A DNA stretch of 64,000 nt from Patellaria atrata CBS 101060 (lineage: Eukaryota; Ascomycota; Dothideomycetes; Patellariales; Patellariaceae), in the NCBI GenBank assembly GCA_010093705.1, contig MU006113.1, forward strand, positions 6,849 through 70,848. The letters are read 5' to 3'. A model generated the notes under the pieces. It worked only from the letters and a program-made list of their open reading frames with translations, was not told the DNA's origin and ran no database searches. Made by a program: the position numbers and the translations under genes. Below, piece after piece: positions 43,397-54,797 of this stretch; positions within the stretch are counted from its first letter, which is position 1; each line of letters begins with the position of its first letter.

Positions 43397-44731
43397 ACTT
43401 GACGACCAAGACGATGATATGACACTATTTCCGAGACTGATTGGATGCTCTTAGAAGCATTCGCCCTATGGTAGACTGACACCTGGGTCTATGATTGTCT
43501 ATATTCACGACTCACTTACAGCTTGGAGTTCATTTTAGGCGCCATGGGATATATTTTACATTTTCGGGCGGATATTGTATATGACATTTGGCGTTAGTAT
43601 CCTTTGTTTGGGATATCCTTTCAATCACTTGGGCAGGAAAACTTTATGATCATGGCGGTTGGTCTACTTTCATTTGAGATTGGACCTGTTTGGCGTTTTG
43701 GGGTTCTTTCCCCTTTCGGATTTTCTCCCTTGGGGTTCTTACCCCTTGCGGTCTTTTCTCCTCAGACATCCGACGAGAACAGTGTACCAGTACCTTACCT
43801 TATCCTCACACGATTCTTTCGACCACCACTCGGTCTTCGGAAGATGGAGGGACTAGAACGGTCCAATCACATGTAGATATAGATAGCTAAGGTATGGTTC
43901 GGCAGGATGCGAGGGAGAGAAATAAATATATATTACCACGCATGTGTCTGGGATGTTCAGGCTTTCCACATTACACCACTACCTAATTCTACCTTCCTAT
44001 GAACTCCCCTTCTCGCTTTGGAGTGTTCCGCTCTTTCTTTTCTTTCCCTGCTTTAGTATCGTACATTAACTTACGGTACGGCACGGACGTGTAGAAAGTT
44101 AAGGTTAAGGTTAAAGCTAAGCTTACTCGAACTGCACGACAGAACAGGAGCTGAGATGTACAGTACCTGAGGCTACGGTAAGGTAGGTAAGGTTTGCTTC
44201 TACTTCCTAGGGTACTTTCCATAGCTTTCTCAACCTGGAAGACGTTTACGGTACGAGAAAGTGAGGGTTGTGCTGATTATAAGGTAGGATTGTCTGTGTG
44301 GGTGAGAAGTTGGGGTTGAGGGGATACGGTACGGTATACCGTGGCCAGTGGAAGAGGGATAGCGATGGACTGACTTACGATCGGACAGACATTGCATATA
44401 CCTAGGCATCGCGACCACATTAAAGAAAAGGGACAAACGGTGAATCATTTGAACAAAATATTAACCCCACTAATTACAACCCCTTCTCTTATCCCACGGG
44501 ACATCCGCAACCATAAATATCTAAAGGAGAGTCATGAATATAAAAGTACTCCCAAAAATCCGAGGAGTGTCCGAGAAAGCGCCCATGCGATGCATATATT
44601 ACAACCAACCTAAACCTTTTGTATTACCGAACGATGATTATCCCCGATGAGATAAGCGGCGTATAACCATCCAGAACACACATAAACACTAGGAAAAAGT
44701 TCCGCTCGTTTGGAGCATATCTCCCTGGCAC
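43397..44731. other. Convergent intergenic region rich in TACGGTA words
   Basis: No supported gene. TTCTCCCTTGGGGTTCTTACCCCTTGCGGTC-like short repeats (GGGTTCTT-type, 43695-43760) and at least four TACGGTA words (44070, 44175, 44250, 44325) occur here. Confidence 0.4.
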
Positions 44732-47630
44732 TTACAAAACCAAAGCGAAAGCACCGATGATGGCAGCTCCGACGAATGAGCCGGCCTTAATGTTGGAGGC
44801 TGCACCGGTGAATTGTGCCGGAGAGGTCTCGACGCCAGTAGGGACTACTGGAACGGTGCCGAATGTCGTTGGCGCGAAGCCAGCGGGTGTTGTAGTGACC
44901 ACCGGAGCATATGCAGGTGTGGTCACTGGCATTAGATTGACGACTGGAGTCTCTGGTGAAGTCTCCTCCTCAGGTTGGCTGGTGAAAGCGACTTGAGGAA
45001 CCGTGACGACAGTGGAGATAATCTTGGTAGTTGTATCGAGAGTGATGATCGACTCGAAAGTAATAGTGGTGCAAGGAACTGCATAAGTGGGTGCCTCGGG
45101 GACGGAAGTGACGACCGGAGCAGAGGGGTATGGCGCAATATCCGCTGGGAGAGAGACGGATGGGTAGACGGGAACAGACTCAGCCGGAGCAGATGGATAC
45201 GGTGAACCAACTGGGATGGAAACTGCTGGGACAGACTCGGCTGCGTAGGTAGGAACGGGCTGCACAGGCGTGTAGGTAGGCGGGTGCAGAGTAATGGTGC
45301 TAGGGCAATTGGTGATAAGACCCGGGTTGTCGTTGACGAAGACGGCGCAGATACCTGTAAGGTAAGATAAAGCGTCAGCGATGACATCGTCATCGGCACC
45401 CCAGGAGGTAACACATTCCATGACGTCCCTGATGAAGTTGGCTTCTTTGCAGTAGCAGCTTGCATCCGTGTTATCGGCGCAGGTGGACTCGTCGAGAAAG
45501 GTGTTCAAGCATTGAGGAAGGACTTCAGGGCAGTCGGAGGTTGGCATAGGATCGGCAGGCTCGCTGGACGATGGGTAAGGAGTTTCGCCGACGGGAGTAG
45601 TAACGGGATAAGGAGTTTCGCCGACGGGAGTAGTAACGGGATAAGGAGTCTCGCCAACTGGAGTAGTTTCCGGGTAAGGAGTCTCGCCAACTGGAGTAGT
45701 TTCCGGGTAAGGAGTCTCGCCAACTGGAGTAGTTTCCGGGTAAGGAGTCTCGCCAACTGGTGTCGTCTCTGGGTAAGGGGTCTCGCCAACTGGTGTTGTC
45801 TCTGGGTAAGGGGTCTCGCCAACTGGTGTAGTCTCTGGGTAAGGAGTTTCACCTTCTTGAGTAGCAGTTGTGCAAGCCGGCTGTCCATAACCGCCGCACT
45901 CACCAGCTGGAGTAGTAGAAGGATAAGGGGTCTCACCGGCGGGGGTGGTCGTGGTGCAAGCGGGTTGGTTGTATCCGCCACATTCACCGCCAGTGGGTTG
46001 AGTCTCAGCGGGAGCGGTCGTGCTGCAAGCGGATTGATCGTAGCCGCCACATTCGCCGGTAGGTGTGGTCTCAACTGGAGGTGTGGTTTCCGCCGGAGTA
46101 GTCTCAACGGGGGTTGTAGTACTGCAAGCGGGTTGCTCATAGCCACCACATTGACCGGTGGGGGTAGTCTCAACGGGAGGAGTAGTCTCAACGGGAGTAG
46201 TAGTGCTACAAGCGGGCTGATCATAACCGCCACACTCGCCGCCAGTGGGTTGTGTCTCAGCAGGAGTCGTTGTGCTGCAAGCGGGTTGCTCATAACCACC
46301 ACATTCACCGGTGGGAGTAGTCTCAGCAGGTGTTGTTTCGACGGGAGGTGTTGTCTCAGCTGGAGGCGTTGTCTCAGGGGCAGTTGTGCAAGCGGGCTGA
46401 TCATATCCCCCACACTCGCCGCCGGTGGGTTGGGTCTCCACGGGAGGTGTTGTCTCGGCGGGAGGCGTAGTCTCAGGGGCTGTCGTGCAAGCGGGCTGGT
46501 CGTAACCTCCGCACTCGCCGCCAGTGGGTTGAGTCTCCACGGGGGGCGTCGTCTCAGCGGGTGATGTCGTCTCAGGAGCGGTTGTGCAAGCGGGTTGGTC
46601 ATATCCACCGCACTCTCCGCCGGTGGGTTGAGTTTCAGCGGGAGGTGTTGTCTCGGCAGGAGTTGTAGTGCTGCAGGCCGGTTGGTTATATCCGCCGCAT
46701 TCACCTCCGGTAGGGGTAGTTTCTACTGGAGCCGTGGTGCTGCAAGCAGGTTGATTGTAGCCGCCACATTCACCGCCAGTCGGGACTGTTTCAGCCGGAG
46801 TAGTGGTGCTGCAAGCAGGCTGGTTATATCCACCGCATCCATCAACCGGTGTAGTCTCAACAGGAGTAGAGGTAGTGCAGGCAGGCTGATTGTATCCGCC
46901 ACACTGAGGAGCGCAGGGAGGTTGGTTATATCCTCCACATTGGGGACCGCATGGGGGACGATTGTACCCACCGCAAGTAGGTTGAGGAAGCGAAGGCGTA
47001 GTCGTTGTAGATCCGCAATGGAAGCGAACCTTGTGAATATTCATTTCGCAGTTATTGCGACCTTGATGATGTTTGGGGAGCTTGAAAGTAACTGTTTTCG
47101 CACCACCACACTGTCTGTTCTTCACCACAGTACCGCCGCGTTGGCAGTTTGTGGTCTGTCTGCAGACCGATCCATCAGCCATGCCATAATGCAACTCAAC
47201 TTCAACGTTGTCCAGGTCGACTGAAAGCTCAAACTCGTCAATAGAAAAGTCGGGTTTAGATCCGCAAGAGATTCTAGGGCCATTGTCGTTCTGAGTAATT
47301 TTACCAGTGATACACCTGGGTTGGAAAGTACGTTTGCTCAAATCGTCACGCCTCCCAAATCGATTGCCACAGGAGAAGCCAGAGAAATCTGATCCACCAT
47401 AATGGTTGAATGGACCAGTAGGCAGATTACCCCAGTCGTAGCCGTGATTTTGCTCTGGAGAACAGACGTGGTTACCTCTGCCAGGGCGGTTGAAATTCTT
47501 TGCTCGAAGAGGCCAAGTCTATATTTATATCAGCTTGGTCTCAAGATGATCCAGGATCAGATATCCGACATACCGCAGTGACTTGTTGGGCAACCAGGCC
47601 CCAAAGGAAAACTGAAATGGTAGCCTTCAT
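44732..47630 (-). CDS. CFEM-domain, GPI-anchored cell-wall protein with repeat arrays
   Basis: Two exons (47630-47574, 47518-44732) encode 947 residues. The 55-base intron (GTATGT...AATATAG) follows the signal peptide MKATISVFLWGLVAQQVTA exactly. The N-terminal cysteine-containing domain (about 20-190) is unrecognised. Then come 15 copies of C-G-G-Y-[NDEG]-Q-[PS]-[AP]-C separated by Thr/Pro/Glu spacers, and nine copies of an 11-residue unit GETPYPETTPV. The CFEM domain (about 660-725) reads CPEVLPQCLNTFLDEST, then CYCKEANFIRDVMECVTSW and LTGICAVF; the eight cysteines expected of CFEM are present, and an Asp (TDASCYC) sits where heme- or metal-binding CFEM proteins have one. The hydrophobic C-terminus (FVGAAIIGAFALVL) fits a GPI signal. 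Likely surface protein in adhesion, iron/heme uptake or host contact. Confidence 0.88.
45575..45857 (-). repeat. 33-base tandem repeat coding GETPYPETTPV, nine copies
   Basis: Six PETTP forms, two PVTTP forms and one ending in SSS. The copies are nearly identical at the DNA level, in contrast to the older CGGY repeats beside them, so copy number probably varies between strains. Confidence 0.85.
45880..46975 (-). repeat. CGGY[N/D/E]QPAC repeat array, 15 copies
   Basis: A nine-residue cysteine core is repeated with spacers of 3-29 residues built from TTPAET/TTPVET/TQPTGGE. Each core has two cysteines six residues apart (C-x7-C), giving 30 cysteines, which could form a chain of small disulphide loops. 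On the opposite strand the array leaves a long open frame with no supporting features. Confidence 0.9.
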
Positions 47631-50474
47631 GGTGCCAGCCTATTAATGACTACAATATTCAATATGAACAATGGTGGAGTGAGTGTATGCTATACGGTAG
47701 CGAATGTGATAGTTAGAAAAAGGAAAAAAGGAAACTGAAGAGCAAAGAAAACGAATGACTTTGACTCTTCAGGTACTAGAGGGGAAAATACAGAGAGGAG
47801 GATGGGTTGGAGTAAACAAGAGGTCGTATACATGGCGGGCAAGATGGTTGATATATGTTCAAAAAAGCCGCCTACTCTGAAACACAGACCAGCAAAAGCT
47901 CTCCTATGTTTAAGCCAGGTTAAGCTCACGGTCCATAAGAGTTCTTAGGAACACTTTCCCACGGTGGAGCCTGTCTTGTCGCGCGCCATCACGGCCGATG
48001 AACGTGCCTTTCTGCCATCCGATCTTTCGCTGTCAGGTACGGTAAGCCTGGTGGTGTGCAGTGGGGTGAATTGTCAAACAGCCAAGAACTCGCCACAACC
48101 CCAAAGACCCCCTCTGTTCTTTGTCGGCTCGCAAAGATGAAACGAACAAAAGTGGTATGGACAGCGATTCGTACCTGACGCTAACGCAGGAACAAGAGTG
48201 CTCAAACCTTTCTGTGGTCGTGCAGGCGAGACCGCGTTAAGCAGGAGTTGGTTAAAAGGCTCCTCTCCAGCCTCACCGTTTCTCTTTTTGTCCAGCTCGT
48301 TGTCGAAATAGGAAAAATCAGGGAGAGCATTGGCTTCACGTTTCTATGATTTGCCCAAGGATAGAGAGACCCTCCGCGATGTGCATCTTCTGCCCGAGTC
48401 ACGTTTCCGTTCTTCCCGCCCTTGACCTTTCAGTCGGAATGTTTCTCCATTTCTCCTGGCGTGTGCTCGCTCTCGCTGACTCTAAAAATGGCCACAGATG
48501 TTGACGCTCGCCGGACAGTTTTCAAACGCGCGACTACAACTCACTTGGACCAACCAGAGTACAGAGATCGCTGACAACGCTGTCGTGCAGTGAGGATCAA
48601 CACCGTTATTGTAAGCTCGTTGGTTAGGTATAATAGAAGAGCTTGTTGTGTGCTATTTTCAAAATTCCACCATCGTACTTTGATTTTCTTCGCATGCTCA
48701 TGTCGTCGGAGGCGTTCAATAACTTAATGTTTTCCTCGTCGGCGAAGAGAGAACGCCCAAATTCGCTTCTTAACCTTTCTGAGCTTATCTCTGCCATTCA
48801 ATATTCGGCCATCGGGCCATCAGCCGTAGTAATTGTGATTCTATGCAGTGCTCACTGTACTTCAAGGTCTACCGGACTATGCAGCGATTCAAGTTGTGCG
48901 AGAAGGCCATCGCTTAGATGCACTGCCTATGGTAGCTCAATGCAAAGTGATGGCGTACCAGCCTTTCACCTGGGAATTGCCGATGTAGGGATGAATCGAT
49001 CGTGCTGATGCCCTTCTAAACTCAGAAATCTGAAGCTCAGTTCACATTTCGTCTCTTGCATCAATCTCTTCACTCTTCAGTCACCTTTCCAGGGAGGTGG
49101 CAGTGTTGCACTTTTCCATTCTGCATCTTTGCATGAACTTGAAACGCAGGCACTCCAAACTATCGATTTTGTTAGGCGAGAATAGTCCCCCTTTCACCTG
49201 ATTCGGACATTCTTTGAACGTCTGTCCACCACTCACACCCCCTTATGTGAATAATGTGATGCTAATAGGGTCCATACCGGAACTCAGTATGCTGTAAGAC
49301 TAACATCTCCATGGAAATTTAAGACATGATGTTGGGTGCACGTAGAACTTGATATCGGTCGAGCGTATGATGCAGAACATGGACAAAGTAGTATGTATAG
49401 TACACCCAACAACTCTAGAATATAAAATTGTGGATAGAGCATGACCGTGTCTTTGTGAACAAAACATAAAGTTCAGCCTTTGACAAGCACGAGTTCCATA
49501 GCTTTTCCACTGACCACGGTATGTTTTGCCGCAATGGCGCGGCCGGTAGCTACGTTGGTAAAACATTTCAGATTCGTGGCGTATCCCACGCTCTAAACGG
49601 TCTGTTTATCGTATCACTTTATCGGGAAAGTAATCAAGTGATAATGCCTCAATTATCTCTTCCTATTACCAGTTTGGGTAGGTGAGCTTGTGCATGAGCA
49701 GAAGACCTCATACCGTCACTGTTATATCAAAAACGGTAGGCAATAATACTGTTGCTGGAAACACCTGAAATAATAAGACTGAAGTCTCAACTCTGCTCGT
49801 AGATTGAGGATCTCATCAGGAGACAATCTCGCAACCGCAATTTATCCGAATTAGTAGTTATGGTTCTCTCCGTATACTCAGTATGAGTTACTGAGTTTCT
49901 TGTCATACGTAAAAGGCCCAGAACGCTAGATTATAGTAGGAAGAATTTCGGTTCCGCGGACCCCAAACTATACCATGGTAGAGAGATATTGAAACCATTA
50001 TTAGGCTCCTTGAGATCAATAACAATCAGAAAAGGAAACTCTATGGTGACGAATCGATATTTCTCTATAAAATTATGAGATCAGTACTATCAAAAACCTC
50101 TCATACTATATCGTGTGGAAATTGTCCCGTGGTAGGCGGACCTTGCCGTTAAGGTAAAGGAGAAAACTGAAAAGGAACGATTCTAACTCAAGATCCTCAT
50201 CAAGGATTCTCATCACATCGACACATCCTTTTCTCTTGATCACCGGACCAGGATAGTAATAAACGAAAGAGAGACTGTAACGCATTTCTGATTCCGGTGG
50301 ATGGATTCTGAAAAAATTTCTCCAAACTAGATAAGATTCGTCTCTTTCTTAAACTACTCATAGAGTCAGAGTCCTCCCTCGGGAACTGCTAGGTGGTTTT
50401 TATCTTACGTTAGCATCTCATCAACATCTACCAGACGATGGACCGTATGCTATAGAAAGCATATTGTTCCTACT
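47631..50474. other. 2.8 kb gene-poor stretch
   Basis: It holds the promoter of the CFEM gene and a possible protein relic at 48655-49014 (listed separately). Nothing else is supported. Confidence 0.4.
48655..49014 (-). pseudogene. Protein-like relic with several stops (unrecognised)
   Basis: One minus-strand frame reads AGTPSLCIELP, LSDGLLAQLESLHSPVDLEV, ITITTADGPMAEY and then MAEISSERLRSEFGRSLFAD followed by EENIKLLNASDDM. Four stops (three TGA, one TAG) interrupt it, each of a kind that could come from TGG, CGA or CAG by C-to-T/G-to-A change. The amino-acid make-up is protein-like, but I cannot assign a family. It may be the tail of a gene hit by repeat-induced point mutation, or chance. 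Confidence 0.3.
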
Positions 50475-51142
50475 TTATAAGATGTAGTTCATATCAAAGG
50501 TTTCCAGGACTTGCACGGATACTGGATAGCATGAGATGTCGAAGTCGAAGTCAACGTCAGCTTCACATTTTATCTGAATGAAGCCTTCTCTTAGTGATAA
50601 GAGTTTTCCGATGGACATGTCTGCATAATAGCAAAAGTTTCCTTGTTCATTATGCAAGTTGACGGAATCTGAGGTGAGGATCAAAGAATGGATGATGAGA
50701 TAACCTACATCTCCGTCTGCCAAGACTTCCGGCAAGTTTACGGTAAGCTGGAACTTGAACTTTTCCAAAATAACCTCTCGTCGTGACCTCCTTTCAACTC
50801 TCACCCACAGCAAACCTCCAGCAGCTACCTAAAATACTCGAACAGTCAGGTTCATCGGCCTGACAAACTTCTTCGTACTATTATATTAGTAGAACATCAA
50901 CCATCTATGGGCTCCACGTCTGCCTCTACAATTACACCTACATTTCATACCTGCTCTACCTTCGCGGCCTTCCAGATCTCCTCTGCAACCTTGTCATCCC
51001 GACTGTTGAAGACCGAGGCCAGCTTCGCGGCATTGCTTTGGCTACTGGCGGGAGGTCCGCCTTGAACGGGCGGACGGTAATATCGAGTTGCGTTTATTTC
51101 AACGTCGACAGTAAGAACATCCAAACAAGTGACACCTGTCAC
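50475..51142 (-). CDS. Two-exon fragment of an unrecognised protein
   Basis: Exon pieces 51142-50951 and 50828-50475 join in phase over a 122-base intron (GTATGA...TTTTAG, CTGAC branch point). They read TCLDVLTVDVEINATRYYRP, then EEIWKAAKVEQ, joined to VAAGGLLWVRVERRSRREVI and ending ETFDMNYIL. The 5' side begins right after a good splice acceptor (GTGACAG at 51143), so at least one more exon is needed upstream, but the next 130 bases before the divergent kinase gene offer no ATG in phase. The gene is therefore incomplete as seen, perhaps truncated. Alternating hydrophobic residues suggest a beta-rich domain. No family is recognised. Confidence 0.35.
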
Positions 51143-51269
51143 AGCGCGCTAACGAGGAAACCAGTTAAAATCAGCACCCAGCAAAATCAGATTGTGCGAT
51201 TATTCGGTATTTCGTAATATTTCCTCAAGTATAGTACATATAACGCACGTAAATTCGATAATATCGATA

Positions 51270-53063
51270 ATGGCCATGTTCACCTTTGATCATGCGGATT
51301 GCGACGTTGGACTTCCCGTCTCACAGAAAATCGACAATGGGTTGGCAGATCGCTTGTCTGCCATGGACATCGATATCCCTATATCAGCACTAGCAATAGA
51401 GAAAAGTAATTCCACATCTTCTCCCCTGGCTATCGCATCGCCCACTCCAGTACGACGCGCAGATATGAGTAACCTAGACAACGGTCCTCGTATGGAGCTC
51501 CACCATGATAAAGTCCATAGCAAAACAGGAAAGCGAAAGAAGAGGAAGAATAAATGCATGAAACCAGTTACTCCAGCCATGCAGGTCATTCGAGGCTTCG
51601 AAACGCCGGTAACATCAGGTGGTGAGGAGAGTGACTATTCCGGCTCCAGTACGCCCATGATGACACCTAGGCTTATGGATCTGCCTAGTATTACAAGCAG
51701 CCCAGCTATGAGGCCCGCATCAGCGATGGGTGGAATTAGTTCTTTAAAGTTTCAATTAGAGACCTTGAATTTAGACTCTAACTCCCCCCGAGCATCATCT
51801 TTGAGGAGGATTGATACGACTTCAAGTAGCACAAGCCTGGTCTCAGGAACAACTAGCGACAGTGACAAGACGGAAATGGACACCTATCAGGTTGAGTTGG
51901 CAAACGACTTTATCAGCCCGGATGTGGTTCCCGCCAGATCCTTGCTCCCGAATATCGAAGGAGGACTCCGTCAAGACACTATGTATCGCAAGATGACAGC
52001 GTCCGATTTTGACACTCTTCGCTGCCTTGGGAAAGGCGCTTACGGGACCGTGCTACTAGTTAAGCAACGAGCAACTGGCCGTCTTTTTGCACAAAAACAG
52101 CTCCGCAAAGCTACCTTAACGGTGCATAAGAAACTCGTTGAACAAACGCGAACGGAACGCCAAATACTAGAGAGCGTGAGCCGCCACCCTTTCGTCGTCA
52201 AACTCTTCTACGCCTTCCAAGATCACGAGAAGCTGTACCTCATCCTTGAGTATGCCCAAGGCGGCGAACTTTTCCACCATCTCTCGATGGAATCCATGTT
52301 CAACGAGGAAACTGCCTCCTTCTACATGGCCGAGATGGTCCTCGCCCTCGAGCACCTCCACCGTAACCTCGGCGTCATCTACCGCGACCTCAAGCCCGAA
52401 AATTGCCTCCTCGACTCCGAAGGACATCTCCTGCTCACTGACTTCGGCCTCAGCAAGGTCGCCGTCGATGAAACAGACAGATGCAACTCTATCCTCGGCA
52501 CCATCGAATACATGGCTCCGGAAGTCATAATGGGCGCGGCCTACAGCTTTGCAGTCGACTGGTGGTCCCTCGGTGCTCTCGGGTTCGATCTCCTGACCGG
52601 AAGCCCACCGTTCGGAGGCAACAACCACGCCAAGATCCAGAATAATATCCTCAAGCAGAAACTCCAACTTCCTTACTTCTTAGGCCCGGACGCGAAAGAC
52701 CTCCTCACGAGACTTCTTCGTAAAGAACCCCATAAAAGGCTAGGATATAACATGCCCAAGGACCTCCAGACGATCAAGAATCATCGCTTCTTCAGGAAGA
52801 TCGATTGGAGGCGTCTCGAGAGGAGGGAGGTGGATCCCCCGATTAAACCGCTCATTACGGATCCCGAGCTGGCGGAGAACTTTGCGAAGGAATTTACGGA
52901 TTTGGCGGTTTCTCCGACGGTGAGCAAGAGGAGTGGGTTCTGGGATGAGGGGGATGGGGTCAAGGTGGTCGGTGAGGATGAGGATAGGGAGATGTTTGGC
53001 GGTTTCAGTTTCGTGGCCAGTGAGAGTTTGCTTGAGGGTGGGTTTTGGAGAGAGTATGAGTGA
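51270..53063 (+). CDS. AGC protein kinase, Psk1/S6-kinase-like
   Basis: A single exon encodes about 598 residues from MAMFTFDHADCDVGL (ATG 51270). The frame is open from 51192, but that leader is not protein-like. Residues 1-245 are Ser/Thr-rich and disordered. The kinase domain has GKGAYGTVLLV, AQKQLRKATL (Lys of subdomain II), IYRDLKPENCLL, LTDFGLSK, GTIEYMAPE and GTLGALG-like DWWSLGALGFDLLTGSPPF. The segment NHAKIQNNILKQKLQLPYFL is typical of fungal S6K-type kinases such as fission-yeast Psk1 and budding-yeast Ypk3. It is followed by an AGC C-terminal extension with a hydrophobic motif, FGGFSFV. The activation loop reads NSILGTIEYMAPE: Ser stands where S6K-type kinases usually carry the PDK1-site Thr, and Leu replaces Cys. 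Probably a TORC1-pathway kinase phosphorylating ribosomal protein S6 (family inference). Confidence 0.88.
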   Translation: MAMFTFDHADCDVGLPVSQKIDNGLADRLSAMDIDIPISALAIEKSNSTSSPLAIASPTPVRRADMSNLDNGPRMELHHDKVHSKTGKRKKRKNKCMKPVTPAMQVIRGFETPVTSGGEESDYSGSSTPMMTPRLMDLPSITSSPAMRPASAMGGISSLKFQLETLNLDSNSPRASSLRRIDTTSSSTSLVSGTTSDSDKTEMDTYQVELANDFISPDVVPARSLLPNIEGGLRQDTMYRKMTASDFDTLRCLGKGAYGTVLLVKQRATGRLFAQKQLRKATLTVHKKLVEQTRTERQILESVSRHPFVVKLFYAFQDHEKLYLILEYAQGGELFHHLSMESMFNEETASFYMAEMVLALEHLHRNLGVIYRDLKPENCLLDSEGHLLLTDFGLSKVAVDETDRCNSILGTIEYMAPEVIMGAAYSFAVDWWSLGALGFDLLTGSPPFGGNNHAKIQNNILKQKLQLPYFLGPDAKDLLTRLLRKEPHKRLGYNMPKDLQTIKNHRFFRKIDWRRLERREVDPPIKPLITDPELAENFAKEFTDLAVSPTVSKRSGFWDEGDGVKVVGEDEDREMFGGFSFVASESLLEGGFWREYE

Positions 53064-53385
53064 CTTTTTGAAGGGATCGGGGTGGTTATTATGCATTGGG
53101 GTAATGGCTGGTCTAGTCAGGATAACAGATGGTATATGTTGCCCAGTTTTACATTCATTAGCATCATTGCTATTATCGGACTTTTACTCTTCTCTAATGT
53201 CTTAGTATCCTCGTGAATGCAGGTAAAGGTTATCCTGTAGTGAAGTAATCGAATTCAGAAACGCCAGAGCACTCATAAAACGACCGTGGGTATCACAATT
53301 TGAGCCATAAAAGCCAGACCCACGAAATCATTGTCTCATCATATCATCATACCCATTCCGCTACTGCCGCACACCTCCATTCCCT
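53064..53385. other. Convergent intergenic region
   Basis: 3' ends of the kinase (+) and the membrane protein (-) face each other. No gene. Confidence 0.5.
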
Positions 53386-54797
53386 CTACTTCTCAGGCTC
53401 CGGGCTCTTCGGCAATGCCACACTCTTCGGATCCGGCAAATCAAGCACAGACGGCAAGTCCTGAACCGTCGCGCTCGGCTTGTCAGGAACAGCAGGGTCT
53501 TCGTTGATAATAATCGGAGGTTCGTGTTTTTCGCCGGCGGGGGTCTTGACGGGTTCGAGGATATCGCTGGCCGAGAGTTCGGAGTCGGAGGAGACTGGAG
53601 ATGCGGATTCGGCGGAGCGGGCGGCTTCCTTTTCGAGGCGGACTTCGCGGCCGCGCTTGTGGCAGTACCAGAATACGAAGAGGAGGACTGAAGGTGGGGT
53701 TAGTATGAGAAGGTGAGATTGGGAGGGGAAAAGGGTGGGAGGAGGGGGACGTACTGAAGATGGCTAAGCTCATAAGGATATTTGTTCCGGTCATGAACAC
53801 TGGAAAGCGTAGCTTGAGGAAGTTAAGGATTGCGCGTAACATGCTAGCAACAGCGCCCTGCTGCGAAACCAACTTCTTCAGACTTGGGATCCTCGCTCCA
53901 GACGACGTGGACTTCTTTTTCTTGCTGCTCGAGGAGGTATCTGCTTCCCCGAATGTCTTCGCGTCCGCTCCAGGCTTCTCGGATGCCGCAGCTAAAATCT
54001 CAGGACCCAGTGCAGCTGTCATTTTAGCCGGGAGGCTCTTAATAAGCGTCTGAAGGAACGGCGGCATGCCTTCGAACATCTTGTTCAGTTGCTTCTCGGA
54101 GCCGGTCAGCAGCTTCTCAAGATCGTCGTATGCGGTGGGAATCCCGTTCATAAGGTCTTTGAGCACGACTTTGAACTTGTCAAGCAGCTCTTGTGATTCC
54201 TTTGAGAAACTGAAGACGCGGTTATTGACGGCAGCGAGGTTGAGCTGGTCGAGAATGGAGGTTAGGTCGTCTTCTTCGCTCTTCTCTTCACCTTTTTGCT
54301 CAGTGGCTGTAGGGGCCTCGCCGGCTTTGAGGGCGTCAGCGGCAGATTGGAGAGAGATAGCTGCTCGTTCTTTGGAGCGGTCCTGTGGTGTTATTAGCTA
54401 TATGTTCAGTTCATGGAGGCCTGGGATGTCATACCCTCTTGATCTTAGGGATAGCAGGGAGATACGACCAGTAATCCCGCTTCTTCTTCTCTTCTACTGT
54501 AAGATTCTCCCCGCCCTTGTCAGAAGCTTCTGCTGGTGGCGATGTAGGTAAAGGGATCTGGTCTGCGCCGGCCATCAGTGCGATTTGTGCATCCTTTCCC
54601 ACAACCTTCTCCCCGCTGTCGAGGATTACAGTGGGGCGGTCGGGTAGAGGTGGAGGTGCGCCTTCAGAGACAATACGTTGGAGGTATGCTTCATCTTCCT
54701 CGGTGAGGACTGGCTTCTCAGGAGCTTCTTTCTCGCCATGCTTAGTCTTCCAGTGCAGCTTGTCGGGCAGCTTGTTGCTAATGTATTCGAATGCCAT
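53386..54797 (-). CDS. Single-pass membrane protein with amphipathic helical region (hypothetical)
   Basis: Three exons (54797-54435, 54382-53755, 53687-53386) encode 430 residues. The introns are 52 bases (GTATGA...CACAG) and 67 bases (GTACGT...CTTCAG, CTAAC branch point), in phase. It starts MAFEYISNKLPDKLHWKTKH; an in-frame Met eight codons upstream (54821) is the alternative. Residues 120-300 are helical and charged (LTSILDQLNLAAVNNRVFSF, LLDKFKVVLKDLMNGIPTAY, MFEGMPPFLQTLIKSLPAKM). A membrane helix is completed across intron 2 (TNILMSLAIFILLFVFWYC, about 325-345). The C-terminal ~85 residues are acidic and Pro-rich, probably cytosolic. It has the layout of an ER or organelle membrane protein conserved in filamentous fungi. 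I cannot assign a function. Confidence 0.75.

Noticed and set aside
45512-46564. 350-codon plus-strand frame opposite the CFEM repeats
   Set aside because: It is open only because of the underlying repeat; Ser/Arg/Gly monotony, no domain, no splice logic, whereas the minus-strand gene has signal peptide, CFEM domain and GPI signal.
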